From: Aspidiotus rigidus
Taxonomy: Eukaryota; Arthropoda; Insecta; Hemiptera; Diaspididae
DNA: 64,000 nucleotides
Assembly (NCBI GenBank): GCA_035079385.1
Contig: JAVHKY010000029.1
Span: 5,890,001 to 5,954,000 of the forward strand
Direction: 5' to 3'
Part shown: one piece after another, positions 47,201 to 57,819 of the stretch
Layout of the letters: every line of letters begins with the position of its first letter
Position numbering within the stretch: the stretch's first letter is position 1
Position numbers and translations under genes: made by a program
Notes under the pieces: model-generated
The model's input: the letters and a program-made list of their open reading frames with translations, nothing else
What the model was told of the DNA's origin: nothing
Database searches by the model: none

Positions 47201-50200
47201 GGTCCCAGGTTTTCCACCAAGAACGTAAATTTCACCGGTATTCAACTGCCTTCTACCGACTATACAACTTAATAAGGTAGTTTTGCCACAGCCACTGGCC
47301 CCCAGTAATCCGTATCTGCAAAATAAAACAAAATCATTGTAATTCTTTTCATATACCTGTACAACATCTAGATGATGTTATAAATGTGCAATAATTTCGT
47401 ATTCCTAAACCGAAAATTTGAAATCGTTAGACAATCGACGCACGTTTGAAACGTGATTTTGTTTAATGCCCTCTCTCTCTCTCCGGAAAGTACAGTCGAG
47501 AAAATTTTTGCGTTTTATGAACTTCTTTTCCTTACAATATGCGATGTAGGTATTGTCGTGTTTTTGGTACCTATATCGAAACAATCGGAGGATTCGCATA
47601 ATTTAATGATGATGAATCGATTCCAACTCTTTGATAGCTTATATTATATTAAATACATATACACAACTGATGGCTGATGTGCGTTGTTCGCGATGTTGAC
47701 AATGGAACAAGGTCAAATACCTGAAATACATCTTATGATGTAAAGGTCACTCTAGCAAGGTAATTTCGTACTGAAATACTGGTTTGATTATTATTTGAGA
47801 ACGTGATTAAAACTATTAGGATTACACACGTTTTTATATTTTTAATTTTCGATCCTACACCGCACAAAAACACTTCGACCGAGAACCGTGATGCGATATC
47901 TAAATAAAAATTTTTGTACCATCGAATTATACTGCGTTGTTAACGTTCACCAATACGATGATCATTGTTTATCAAAAATTTCTCCAAGTTATTCGTCTAC
48001 GCTCACCAATCGTTTTTTTGTCTCTCTTGACGAAGAATTTTTTTTCCTCCTCCTTACGCAGTCTGACCTTTCTCCATTGTCGTCACAGTCGTGATGAGTA
48101 AAGCTTACTTCAACTCCAAAGAATTTCAACCTCTCCCGAGTAATTTATTTGAGGGACGTATGTTGAGAGGGATTAGAACAGTTATTACATATAAGAGCAC
48201 GAGGACTTGAAGAAATTCTGATCATGGAGCTGTAGAAGTCAGAAAAAGTAATTGGGAAAATTTTGCAGATCAGAGGAGGAGGGACTTGAAAAATTTTCGA
48301 TAAACAGGCCTGAGAGTGGCTTTTAGTTTCTGGGCAGGCCTTCAATATGTAAGAGGAAGAGTTTTGTTTGGGTAGGCCACCCCCAATCTCAGGCCTGAAT
48401 ATAAGGGGAACGGGAGAACTTGGCGAAGTTGGACACTTTCAATCTATATCTAAAAAATGAGGACTTGAAAAATTTGCGATTAATTCAATTATTAGTCATT
48501 TAAAGTTCAATATTAATATAAATGCAAAAGAAATAAAAATTAAAAATAATCAAGTTGAATTTTTAAATTTTTATATTTTAGTAAATTAATTTTATAATAA
48601 TTTTATTAAATTAATTAATTTAATAATTTGTCTATTGATTGACATTTTAAATTTATTATTCATTCATCAACTTGAGTTACAGCAGGATTATATTTAATTT
48701 TTCGATAATTAAATTTTTTAAATTCAATATGAATCAAATATTATTTAATAATAATTAGAATTTTTTATTATTATAAGATTTTGATATTATTTATTTTTGC
48801 TACAAAAAAAATCAAGTTTTTTACTTCCGAAGGGGACTCGAGAAAATTTTTAGCATTCAACTATAAAGATAATAAAAGAAAGTTTTGATCATTCAGCTAT
48901 TGTGTGCGAAAGGGAGGAGGGACTTGAAAAGACTCTGATTATTAAAGTGTATAAATCACAAGGGGAAGTTTTAGAAAATTTTTGAGCGTCCAGCTAGACA
49001 TATAAGAGGAATGGAAGCGGAGGACTAGAAAAAGTTGAACTTTCAAGCCGTGGATTTCGGAAAAATTTTGATCATCAGGTTGTATGGATCCTAAGAAAGG
49101 CTTGGAAAATTGAGGATGCTAAGAATCAGTTGTACGGTGACGTTTCTATCCTTTCTTGAAGAGCAATTCTTCATAACTGAATTTGGAGAACCGTACATAG
49201 TTGAATTGACGTACCTGTAAAACTATGATCTGGAGACTTTAACAAGAACAAATTATTGTGGCCTCTTTGATATTTCCTCTAAAGTAGGCAGAGCTAAAAA
49301 TTTCTTAAATTCGTTCTCCTTCAAGAATCTCCCCGTCACATACTGGATGCTGACATTTTTTCTGGGAACGTATTCTCGAAAAATTTGATTCGTGTAAATT
49401 TTCAAATCCCCTTCCTCTGTCATATCTTTCCTGCCACCTTCAAAAGCTTCACCTTGTTTCGACTCCTCTCTCCCCTCAGGTCTTTTCTGATGAGGTCAAA
49501 CTTATCAGGCATCTCGCTCCTTCGAATAGCCATGGACTTCATATTCTCTGGATGGTCAAGGAAGAACCTCTTTCCAAATTTCTCGATTACACCACTTCCA
49601 TTCCCCCGACTAGTACCAGCTTCGAGAAAGAAAGAATATTGGCCTTCTCGCGATCCTTTCGGCTATCGACCTGTTCTATGAAAATCACTCATGTCTCTTC
49701 TACGACGCCCACCTCCTTTTATAAAACTTCTAAATTATACTCCAATCCTTCACGAAATCCTTAGCATTACAATTGATTCCAGATACGGCTGCACTTCTAA
49801 CATCAAACTTTAAAAGACAAAATGTTTAAATTCCCTGAATATCCTTAAATGTCTATCCAACACTTAAATCGCACTGGTTCCAATTCTAAGCTCCTCCATT
49901 AGCTATACAATTCTCTTATCCGCTCTAAAGGGAACTAAGGATTCACAATTTACAGAAAGGTTGACAAGTCCTCGCTGAATTCGCTAGATGCAATGGGTTT
50001 TACTGTCCTACCTATATATTCAGCCCGGGTCCGCCCCTATACTCAGCCTACCTCAAAAGTATTCACTTTTCCTAATCTCTTATCTTCCGTCTCTCCCTCC
50101 GCTCCAAGAAGTCTCTTCTTCTTTCATTAGGATCTCATATAGACTATTATCTCAAATTCAAGCTTCTTCATTCACCGCTCCCGGAGCATCCCCCACGCTT

Positions 50201-52037
50201 CACATCAACCTCGACCAATTTATCTTAACAAAATCACCCAATAGAATCTACTCTAGACACATCAACGCCATTATCGCTAATGATTTTCCTTCTCGCAATC
50301 TGGACAATACGTCTTTTCTATCGATGGTGTAGTCTCGCTCTTCCTCACAAAAAACTTGGCCTTCATACATTCTGCTGAACCATCATTCCTGCCTCACTCA
50401 TCTCTCTTTCTCCCTCCTCTCCGCAAATTCCTCCTCCTTTCCGGCTCTATTTTCTCTTTCCAAGCCATGCAAGACCCCTACTCTTCCAGCCCAATCGTTG
50501 GAGGCATTTACACCCTCCTGCATACCTTAACAACTTCGTGATTTTCAATTGCCTTCCTGGATTTCTGGCCTCCTCCTGAGTCATCCTACTCTTTACTGGC
50601 CTATGACTTAAAATCCTACTATCTTTCACTAATCATTTCATCATGGTTCAACTTCCGATCCCCTAGTCTTCTTCAATTCGTTCTTTATGCCATTAAGAAA
50701 TAGTCATAGTACAACTAAGAATTGGGTGCAATCGCCTGGCCCACTCACTCCTCCTTCTGTCCTCCGTTCCACCCCCATCCTTATTTGCCCAACCCGAGGA
50801 ATTAACCATTTAGATCAGTCGGAAGTCTGTACGACACATCATGCGTCACGCTTGGTGACGTCATCAATGAACTCGATCTACTTCAGGGACGGAAAAAGGA
50901 ATCTGTATTCTTAGCTAGTCAAAAAAATTCTTCGCTCTTTTTCGAGAATAATAATAATACTATCGTGGTCTAAGACAATGTATCGATCCAATCAATACTA
51001 ATCGATATATCGATACAATAAATATCAATCGATAATTCGATACTATGAAAATAAATTTATGATTATACCGATACCAGTAAATATATCAATACAATCAATA
51101 TTAATCGATATAGCGATATTGAAATATCGATATAATCGAGAAACGCCAAAAGACATAATATGTACATGATTCGCTGAGGTCATTCTGAAATTTGCTTAAC
51201 AAAATGGCGTTATAAGCTGATGACGTCATAGGGACTTTTCAACCTTCTCTACTTTGGGACCTGTATTCTCGGCCTTCATTAGACTTGGCCTAACATACAA
51301 TATACTAGAATAGCCTCCAAGATATATCCATGATTCGATGTTTTTCGCAAAAGGGAAAATTTCTCCTGTCCATGCCTCCTAATAGCCTCAGAAAATCATT
51401 TTCTGTCCCCTTTCAAGCCTCTCCAAACAACTCAGAATCCATTACTGACACTCTCGACTTCCTCTGGTCCAGATACGAGTGCTATTACAAATCCATGTAA
51501 CACTTCATCAGTTAATAACGCCCTGCGTAGTTAAACAGCTCGAAAAAAAAGTATAGGTTAGAATATTGAATGATAAGACCAGGAAGAACCAAAAGAGTCA
51601 AATGAGAGTAGATTGGACGATTTCTGAGGGCGGGCCTATGTTAATTAACTGTTGAAAGAGGGAAAAATTTTCAAAAATAAATCTGAAAAGATAATGTATC
51701 TCAGGATGGCATCTTTAAGACAAGTGATATAGGTAGTAGAAAAAAACGAGGTACGCAGAGAACCTGTTCTATGGGTCAAATTTGTTTTAGTAATGAGGTT
51801 CAAAAGCCTATTGGGGAAACCACTATTAAAAAAATGCACCATCAATTGGACCTCTAGGGTAGTGTGGAACTGAATTGAGAAAACACCAATTTTCAAAAAT
51901 CTCTGTTCATCATTACATATAATTATGAGAAGAATTCAAAATTTTTCTAGTACTTTCCTTAATATTCATGAAAAAGAAGAAAATTGTTTCAAATCCTTCT
52001 CATCATAATAAAGAAAAAAAGAAAGAAACTAAATGAA

Positions 52038-52076
<39 letters not shown>

Positions 52077-53110
52077 ATCTACGTCCCCCTCCTATCATAA
52101 TTATACGGCTCAAGAGAAAAAGCAAAATTTTTCAAAGTCCATCTTGGCCGGACGTCGGACATTCAAAGTAGGACAGCGGATGGCAAATTTTTCAAGAAGA
52201 AAAAACCTTTAGAACAGGTTCCCTATTGACATATTTGAGGCGGAATGATTCTGTTCAGAACATGTAGATCCCAAAATTGAAATCAAAAAAACGCTGATCG
52301 GTTTATAGACAAAATTTCATAACTTTCCATAGGGTCAACTGCAGAAAAAAATCCCAGAAAAGGAAACTGTGGCAAAGCAGAGAGTGCAATAAAACCAGAT
52401 CAGATTCTTTATGAGAGAGAAGAAAATGTTTCCCGATGACGAGAAGAGAAATTTTGGAAGAGGCTCAGAGGAGGGGTAGTCGAAATATTTTCAAGTTTGA
52501 AGAAGGAGTCAGCGGTCAATATCAAGTTATTCTTCCCTAAATATTCATCGGCGAGTAATAAATCAAGTAAGCTACATCAATTTCTATATAATCTTCCATT
52601 ATCAGGATATGGCTACTCAACCTTTTAAAAATACTAGCCGATACAGGGTCTGGATGTAAAAAAAGTAAAATTTTCCTTGGTCATACTTGTCGATAGGTGT
52701 CCCGCCGCTTAGTCGTGGTATTTACTCGAATAATGACAAATAGAAGCAGCGAAGAAAACGAGTTTCAACAGCCTAGCTGCGAGTGCATTAGTATAGATCA
52801 TATTTGGTTCGATAACATTGTACGCCTCTTCGGAAAATGAACTTTATCCGCGCCAATACATAATATTACGTAAATCAGACTAATGTACTTACATTGTGCC
52901 CTTAGCGACAGTCATGTTCAAATTGCTGAGCACATGATTAGGTTTACTTTTAGGGCCATAATGTTTGAAAGCACGTCGTACGCAGACTGCTTGCTGTCTC
53001 CGCGTCCATACCGTACTCTGTTGTGACAGTAAGGACGCAGGTTGGAAAGCTGGATTGACGATACCATTACGCGGGTCCACGGCGACCACATCGGGCGAGA
53101 CGTCTGGCAT
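32296..53110 (-). CDS. ABCH-type (ABCG23-like) ABC half transporter, 761 aa, 16 coding exons
   Basis: Exons 5' to 3': 53110-52893, 47315-47156, 42197-42043, 41461-41354, 41270-41177, 40459-40292, 38263-38153, 37884-37754, 37678-37471, 37282-37105, 37027-36912, 36065-35995, 35884-35796, 35709-35533, 32665-32579, 32510-32296. All introns are GT-AG, phases agree, and the total is 2286 bases. The first coding exon has an acceptor at 53132, so a non-coding exon lies further upstream. The nucleotide-binding domain has Walker [10 protein letters not shown]-loop GYMPQ, signature LSGGQQ (split by intron 3), Walker B LLILDEP and H-loop THYIEEA. The membrane domain follows, with about six hydrophobic segments from [16 protein letters not shown] to [15 protein letters not shown] and a cysteine-bearing extracellular loop. 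ABCH proteins are plasma-membrane half transporters implicated in cuticular lipid and xenobiotic export in insects. It must dimerise. Confidence 0.95.
32859..32868. repeat. G homopolymer in an intron
   Basis: Run of ten or more G within the 2.9 kb intron between exons 14 and 15. It is likely length-variable. Confidence 0.6.
33640..34275. repeat. Word-repetitive tract (GCTAACGGCTAA and AGCCGAAAGC variants)
   Basis: From 33690 the words AGCTGAAAGC and AGCCGAAAGC recur. From 33930 the tract is built of GGCTAACGGCTAA, AGCTAACGG and TTAGCTGATAG variants on both strands without a fixed period. No coding potential. Its style resembles 15090-15440. Confidence 0.65.
34614..34915 (-). pseudogene. Penelope-like element GIY-YIG domain fragment (second copy)
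   Basis: One uninterrupted minus-strand frame reads [20 protein letters not shown], then [10 protein letters not shown], and further on [20 protein letters not shown]. That is a GIY-YIG core with a CxxxC before it and the ESGHDFN segment that follows it in Penelope-like elements. It lies inside the ABCH intron. It is not the same copy as 28104-28289, and no RT is attached. Confidence 0.75.
36180..36231 (+). repeat. (CCT)17 microsatellite
   Basis: Perfect CCT array of about 50 bases inside the ABCH intron between exons 11 and 12. The proline run in the frame across it is an artefact of the repeat. Confidence 0.9.
36240..36860 (+). pseudogene. Jockey-like LINE 3' fragment
   Basis: The end of a LINE ORF2 is readable: [16 protein letters not shown] then [20 protein letters not shown]. 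This is the CxxC...HxxxC C-terminal motif of Jockey/I-clade elements. It is followed by a short 3' UTR ending in AATAACAATAAATAA-like sequence at about 36855-36880. It is 5'-truncated and lies in the opposite orientation to the host gene, just before exon 11. Confidence 0.7.
39690..39910 (+). pseudogene. Possible LINE reverse transcriptase fragment
   Basis: [20 protein letters not shown] resembles the segment of RTE/CR1-type RTs that precedes the YLG block (…INGExLExVxxFxYLG). Surrounding sequence is too decayed to extend it. It lies in the intron between exons 6 and 7. Confidence 0.35.
43200..44035 (+). pseudogene. Jockey-like LINE fragment with RNase H segment
   Basis: At about 43835-43980 one frame reads [20 protein letters not shown] then [19 protein letters not shown]. 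This matches the RNase H part of Jockey-like LINEs (AExxSI…FLxLSDSLSSLxxIQxPxxxNPxV), also seen at 50410 and 60220. The 43200-43620 part is open but not assignable. Several stops show that it is inactive. Confidence 0.55.
44127..45830 (+). repeat. Tandemly amplified LINE C-terminal cassette, ~465-545 bp units
   Basis: About three and a half units are present. Each contains CTCTTGG(T)ATGATTTCTGG (at about 44174, 44641 and 45185, with a partial unit near 45690), then CAACAAGCTACGATC, then CAATGGAGATGAACACAAAC, then an AGCCGAAAGC-type stretch ending GCTGCAATACTCTGC. The first part translates as [19 protein letters not shown], like the region after RNase H in Jockey-like LINEs. It sits in ABCH intron 2. 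A run of C then A lies at about 44951-44992. Confidence 0.65.
48480..48815 (+). other. Possible nuclear copy of mitochondrial nad5 (NUMT)
   Basis: A sharply AT-richer island lies within an ABCH intron. With the invertebrate mitochondrial code (TGA as Trp), the frame at 48661 reads [17 protein letters not shown]5 proteins have a conserved HSSTLVTAGVYLLIR-type segment there. Outside these 15 residues the match is weak and a TAA follows, so it would be an old, decayed insertion. A chance match is less likely given the composition shift, but cannot be excluded. Confidence 0.4.
49385..50850 (+). pseudogene. Jockey-like LINE ORF2 fragment (RT end, RNase H, C-terminal motif)
   Basis: Across frames: [15 protein letters not shown] then [17 protein letters not shown] (thumb region after RT, about 49770-49870), RNase H segment [20 protein letters not shown] then [16 protein letters not shown] (about 50380-50500), and [18 protein letters not shown] near 50708, like the C-terminal LRIGHTRLTHSYLL motif. 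Order and spacing are right for ORF2 of a Jockey-type LINE with RNase H. There are multiple shifts and stops. It lies in ABCH intron 1 on the opposite strand to the gene. Confidence 0.72.
50975..51145. repeat. Cluster of CGATA / TATCGATA words
   Basis: About eight CGATA words occur in 170 bases, several as the palindrome ATCGATAT or TATCGATA, between ATCAATA-type spacers. In Drosophila, TATCGATA and CGATA are bound by DREF and BEAF-32. Here the cluster may equally be a simple-sequence array. Confidence 0.55.
52034..52079 (+). repeat. (AAAT)n microsatellite
   Basis: About eleven perfect AAAT (AATA) units in ABCH intron 1. Confidence 0.9.
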
Positions 53111-53132
53111 CGTGTTTATATTATTCGTATCT
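53111..53132 (-). other. 5' UTR part of the first coding exon
   Basis: The minus strand has a T-rich tract ending TTTTTTAG just before 53132, so the exon carrying the ATG (53110) probably begins by splicing there. A leader exon and promoter then lie at higher coordinates. Confidence 0.5.
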
Positions 53133-54330
53133 CTAAAAAACAAAAGGAAAGAAAGTACGGAACATTAATTAGAGTGGAAATAATTATAATATTATTGGTT
53201 CACATAAAATGAAACCGTCATCTCATGGGTCCTTGGGAGATTCAAAGCACTCGTGCTTGTGCGTCTAGACGTAGGACAAGTTTTGTGATATGAATCAGGA
53301 AAAAAATGTTGAAGAATTTTACTCCCTCAGCCATAGACACCGAAGCTACTTCGACGAAAATCTCGAATTCTTCAAAATCTTCCCCTTCAACAATTATTGT
53401 ACATCAGTCTACCATCCATATATTTACGAGAAATTATTTCCTCTTAATTAAGCAAAAAATTTATTATTTCACCTCAATTTAATATACAAAATGACAGTGT
53501 ACATGAACGAAGTGAGAACCTGCGTTCCACGTCACTGTACGTCAATTTGGCAATGCTACAAGGACAATGTCTGTAATTAACTTTAAACATTAATTTCCTC
53601 GATATCGACACTCACGTCAATACACGAATTACGCACGCCGTGTCTCATTCGGGTCGGTTTTTTCTTCCAAATCATAATTTCATTTATATATGGAAGCTAA
53701 AGTTGTACCAAGCGATTCCTTTCTGAGAACTATCAGCTGTATTTTTCCGTGACGGAAGGATATGCTGGATATCGTATATATTGTAGACACAAAATCTTTT
53801 TCCATTATAATATAATTAATACACTTCTTATCCCTTCCTCTTTGCAGAAATAATAATTATTGAATGACGCGCGTAGAATCTCGAAGAAAGCAGTCATGAC
53901 AGGCAAATTGTGTGGAAAAGAAGCTAATCGATGGAATTTTTCAGGAACTACATTTTTCTGAAATTGAATTTCTCATGATTGGTTGAATGAAAGTGGAAAT
54001 TTTGGCACAAGTGATTCTTTGTCTCGATGAGCTGTGGAACACAAAGAGTTTTGGAAAAAATTTAGATTTTCTAGCTAAAACAAAATTTCGGTCATTGAAT
54101 TATAAAGGCTGATTATGAATCTGAGGAGAGACTGCAGGAACTTGGAGCGGCAGTAGACTCGGCTGTATGGCCAAATTTGAATGTTACCACAAATCGCGAA
54201 CACGAATAACACGATGCCAATCGTTGCTGGTAATAGGGATACAGACAGGTGTGAAATAGTCAATGATCTATGAAAGGACTGTGTGATGACGCCTCCGCTG
54301 TTTCGTAAATCGCAGGCTGCAAGATCGAGG
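53133..54330. promoter_or_regulatory. Upstream region of the ABC transporter gene
   Basis: AT-rich with no domain-bearing ORF. The 5' UTR exon and promoter of the minus-strand transporter should lie here or further right, but no core promoter motif can be fixed. Confidence 0.35.
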
Positions 54331-54334
54331 GGTC

Positions 54335-55190
54335 AAAATTAGTTTGAATACCACACCGATGGAGACCTACACAACCTAGCTAGGCTCAAAGGCCAAAAAG
54401 ACGTACATAATCGAATTATCCTCAAGCTACAAAATGCAGATGATGCAGTAATATTAAACCACACAGCGGAGGTGACCCAAAGGATGGTACACGAGTCGAA
54501 GCCTATCAAGATCTGGAAATGGAGGTCGGTTACGTGGAGACTAAATCACTAGCGTCCCGATACCAACAGTTTCAACTACTTAAACAACGTAGGGTTCAGT
54601 CTCTAGCAACTTTAGCTTAGACGCCGAATCAGAAATAAATTACAAGCGATGTTCCAACTGAAAATCAAAGAACTCCACCAAGATCGCCGTCTATGCAGCC
54701 GTAGTACTTTCCTTTATGCTATACAGTATACGTATACCAAGGAGTGTTGGACAGTGTACAGGAAAACACATCAAAGCAATCGAAAAATTCCGCCAGAGGC
54801 AACTACGTAGCGTATTTCGTATCAAGCGGCAAGACCTGGTACTTAATAAGAAAGTGCTTGAGGTAACAAATTATAACCTCGTGGAGCAGCTGATGGCGAA
54901 GAACCAGTTGAAATAGATTGGGCAGGTCGAAAGAATGCCGGAGGAAAGACTTCCCAAGCAAGTGTTGAACGGTAAAATCGGGCAAGGCTGCAGAACCCTG
55001 GGCGACGTACACTTAGAAACGCCGAAGTGTGCAACAGCTGGAATGAACTCTGCAGAGACAAGAACACCTTGAGATCATCGATTCAGCGGAATGATAGAAT
55101 ATCTTCTTCGCCCTTCAACAAAAACCCAAAGCTGTGGGACTCAGAGAAGCACCCATCCCCTGCCCCGAGTGCAGCTGACTAGTGGGTTCA
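54335..55190 (+). pseudogene. RTE/CR1-like LINE reverse transcriptase fragment
   Basis: Pieces in order: YHTDGDLHNLARLKGQKDVH, LQNADDAVILNHTAEV (catalytic YADD block with its first residue changed to N, about 54430), the region around TKECWTVYRK, then KHIKAIEKFRQRQLRSVFRI, KNQLK, stop (TAG where the family has Trp), IGQVERMPEERLPKQVL, and LCRDKNTLRSSIQR near 55060. This is the C-terminal half of an RTE/CR1-type RT, a different LINE group from the Jockey-like copies. Stops and shifts make it non-functional. Confidence 0.75.
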
Positions 55191-55925
55191 AGGATTGGAC
55201 TGATCAGCCATGGACAGCGAACCTGATGGAAAGGGGTCTTCGAAAACGACGCGTGACAACGAAGACTGATTCTGAATGCTTTTCCACTGTGTTGTCTTGG
55301 ATTCCTTTTCTCAATGAGTTCCATAATCACACCTCTTGAGTGGCCGTCACGATCTGCTCTACTATCTCGATTTCTTTCCTCTTCTGATTCCTCAGGTCAG
55401 GAATTGCTCGGTAACAGTAGTTATGAATCGCCGCCAACTTATGCTTAGGGTGGTGGTGCGAGATATTCGGGATGATGGTGTCGGTGTGCGTTAGCTTCCT
55501 GTAGATTTTATATTCTATCCTATTATGAGGTCCAAATAGTTGATGGTCTCATTGCCCTTTTACAAAGTGAATTGGATATCGGAGACGAAGCCTGCCCCGA
55601 CATATGAAGGTGGAGAGAAGGACGGGTAGATGAATTGAGAAAGATGAGAGCTCTGACCTACTTCAGAGACTTCGAGCTAGATACATTGGGAGACAGGACT
55701 CCGATTATGCTGTATATGAGCGAGGTTAAGGGACTTGGAAAGTGCAGAACATCCAATTTTATGGAGGGCGGGGGGAGAGGACTTGGAGAAATTCAAATTT
55801 TCGAACTGTACATGAAATGCGGGCGACTCGGAAATATCTCGACCAAAGCATCTATCTTGATGGATTATTGCAATCGAAATAAAAAAAGGCATAGGTACAT
55901 TTAATCGTACGCCTCAGAAAACAAA
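55191..55925. other. Intergenic, no gene seen
   Basis: Open frames of up to 89 codons without a recognised domain, in what looks like decayed repeat DNA. Confidence 0.4.
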
Positions 55926-56090
55926 ATTGCCCGCCTATCGATAACACGCCAAGAAAACAAAATTGAAACTCCTATGAAATGTATTACACGGATAGAAAAA
56001 ATTGACACGCCTGAGACATGTATTACACGGATGAAAAAAAATTACATGCCCATGAAATGTATTGCACGGATGAAAAACAAATGAGTGTTG
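55926..56090. repeat. ~48 bp tandem repeat
   Basis: Three to four units of the type CC(T/C)ATGAAATGTATTACACGG followed by ATGAAAAAAAAT(T/A)... run from about 55940 to 56085. Non-coding. Confidence 0.7.
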
Positions 56091-56139
56091 AACCAAAAAC
56101 ACTCGGAATCCATCCATCCAAACAAACAAACAAATAAAC

Positions 56140-56330
56140 GAAGTAAGTAGTGCACACGCACACATCCTCTGATAAGTTATGCACTCAAGACTAAAAACAC
56201 TGGAAATCCTATAAAACAGACAAGTACACAAAGTAGTGCACACATCCTCATATAAGTTGTGCACTCAAGACTAAAAACACTAGAAATCCTATGAAACGGA
56301 CAAATACACGAAGTAGTGCACACATGAGAA
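56140..56330. repeat. ~80 bp tandem repeat
   Basis: Two and a half units share GAAGTAGTGCACAC, ATCCTC, AAGTTGTGCACTCAAGACTA and CTAGAAATCCTATGAAAC. It directly follows the 48 bp array. Non-coding. Confidence 0.7.
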
Positions 56331-56636
56331 CATGCAGAATAATGTGCAATCCACATTTAATTCATTCAACTATAATATATCAAGTAAGTAAACCTGATAC
56401 AGGAAGAAACACGGAAGAAGACAATGGAATGCTTTAGTTACTGACAAGTCCGCATAAGCCTCCATGCCATGACAAGGCAGCATTCCAAGTAGAGTTTTTT
56501 TTTTACCATCACCATATATTTCATAAAGACATTACAATATTAATACATATTGATGCAATTAACAAACCTAAGTTTTAAAATAATTTACAACGGCTAAGCC
56601 CAACCGCTTCTTGAATAAATCTGAGTTCAAGACTAC

Positions 56637-56886
56637 GTGGTACCCTCAGACCATTTAGTACATAGACCGCCGATAGCCTATGTAAATAACGTTATCAGTT
56701 GTCGGAACATAGGAGGTTGGCTGTAAGTCGGAACGGTTTGGTACGGATGGTTCGGTGCATGCGACGTAAGGAGATGTGAGTGATATCACGCCCACTCACT
56801 CCTTACCGACTTACAGAGTCTCCTATGTTCCGACAAGCTTCTTATCATTATTAGCGGTCTATGTACTAAATAGTCTAAGGTGGTAC
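56637..56886. mobile_element. Long hairpin (MITE-like) element, ~250 bp
   Basis: The outer arms GGTACCCTCAGACCATTTAG then TACATAGACCGC are mirrored by GCGGTCTATGTA then CTAAATAGTCTAAGGTGGTA. The inner arms TGTCGGAACATAGGAGG and TGTAAGTCGG pair with CCGACTTACA and CTCCTATGTTCCGACA. The tip TAAGGAGATGTGAGTG pairs with CACTCACTCCTTA. Nearly the whole element folds on itself and encodes nothing, as expected of a MITE or snapback element. Confidence 0.8.
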
Positions 56887-57016
56887 CTGCCTTCATAATA
56901 ACAAACGCCGCGAGAAGAGTTTAAATTAACATCCGCCTGCCACTTGACACGTGCAGCGTGAAAAGCTTCCTGAAGATCGAAAGGAAGCTCCAAAGGAGCC
57001 TGAAGATTAGACTCCA

Positions 57017-57352
57017 TCAAGAACCTTGATTGCCAAAAAGGCCTGCGAAAAGGAAGAGTGGAATTGACAAATCACGGGAGGGATCAGAAGGGCGAATATT
57101 GTCAAAATGGCGAACACTTGAATACAAGTCAATAATGAAACGCTCGCGGCTATTGCACTGATCCATATAACTACCGCGCATCCCCTTGGCATCATACTTC
57201 TGCCGAATCATCTTATTCTGACGACGAACCTCAGTATTCGACCAACCAGTGAAGATCTCACGACAATTCTTGAAATACAATACATTAACCAACTGACTCG
57301 ACTGACTCCTTCGGGACGGAACAACTGAGAAAACACGTCCATCAACAGTCAT
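57017..57352 (-). CDS. Unrecognised 111-codon ORF
   Basis: An ATG-started open frame reading MTVDGRVFSVVPSRRSQSSQ and rich in Arg and Ser, without signal peptide or known domain. It lies 130 bases from the hairpin element. It may be a chance frame, an exon, or part of a decayed transposon; nothing here decides. An overlapping frame (57007-57195) is hydrophobic but is its shadow. Confidence 0.2.
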   Translation of the reverse strand: MTVDGRVFSVVPSRRSQSSQLVNVLYFKNCREIFTGWSNTEVRRQNKMIRQKYDAKGMRGSYMDQCNSRERFIIDLYSSVRHFDNIRPSDPSRDLSIPLFLFAGLFGNQGS

Positions 57353-57819
57353 ACCTCACTCATAGGGAGTTTGAGGTTCACTATGGGGAGGCAGTCTCTA
57401 CTGTCAAGCCCATCTTGGCTGGAGTTCCTCTTAATAAATGCAGCAAAATTATCTTCTTTTGAAATACGGGTCGTGTACCAGTCCTGGCGTGCATTTAAGG
57501 CGTTTGTCATGGTTTCAACGTAGTGTCAGTTTTTTTTCATGGCGGGAGGCAAACTGGCGGTCAATATAATTTTATGAGGCGTGCACTTATATATTTCCCA
57601 TTAAAAAATACTCATCTTGTCTCAATAAACGCACTCGAAAAAGGAAACCCCGTGAGTAGCGAACAAACCGAGTTGCGAGTTTTTCCTCATCGACACGAAC
57701 AAAAAATCAAAACTCAATCGTTTTTCGAGAGTCAAACATATCCGCTTTCTAAAACTCTGTTTTCTTCATTGCAAATTATTCCATCTCACAAGTTAGAATA
57801 ACTGAAGTTCCAGGACTAT

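Noticed and set aside
46993..47280. 95-codon plus-strand ORF
   Set aside because: It is the shadow of ABCH exon 2 (47156-47315, minus), which carries the Walker A motif.
54075..54263. Hydrophobic 62-codon frame resembling a receptor membrane segment
   Set aside because: Only one membrane-like stretch, no receptor motifs, and no linked exons.
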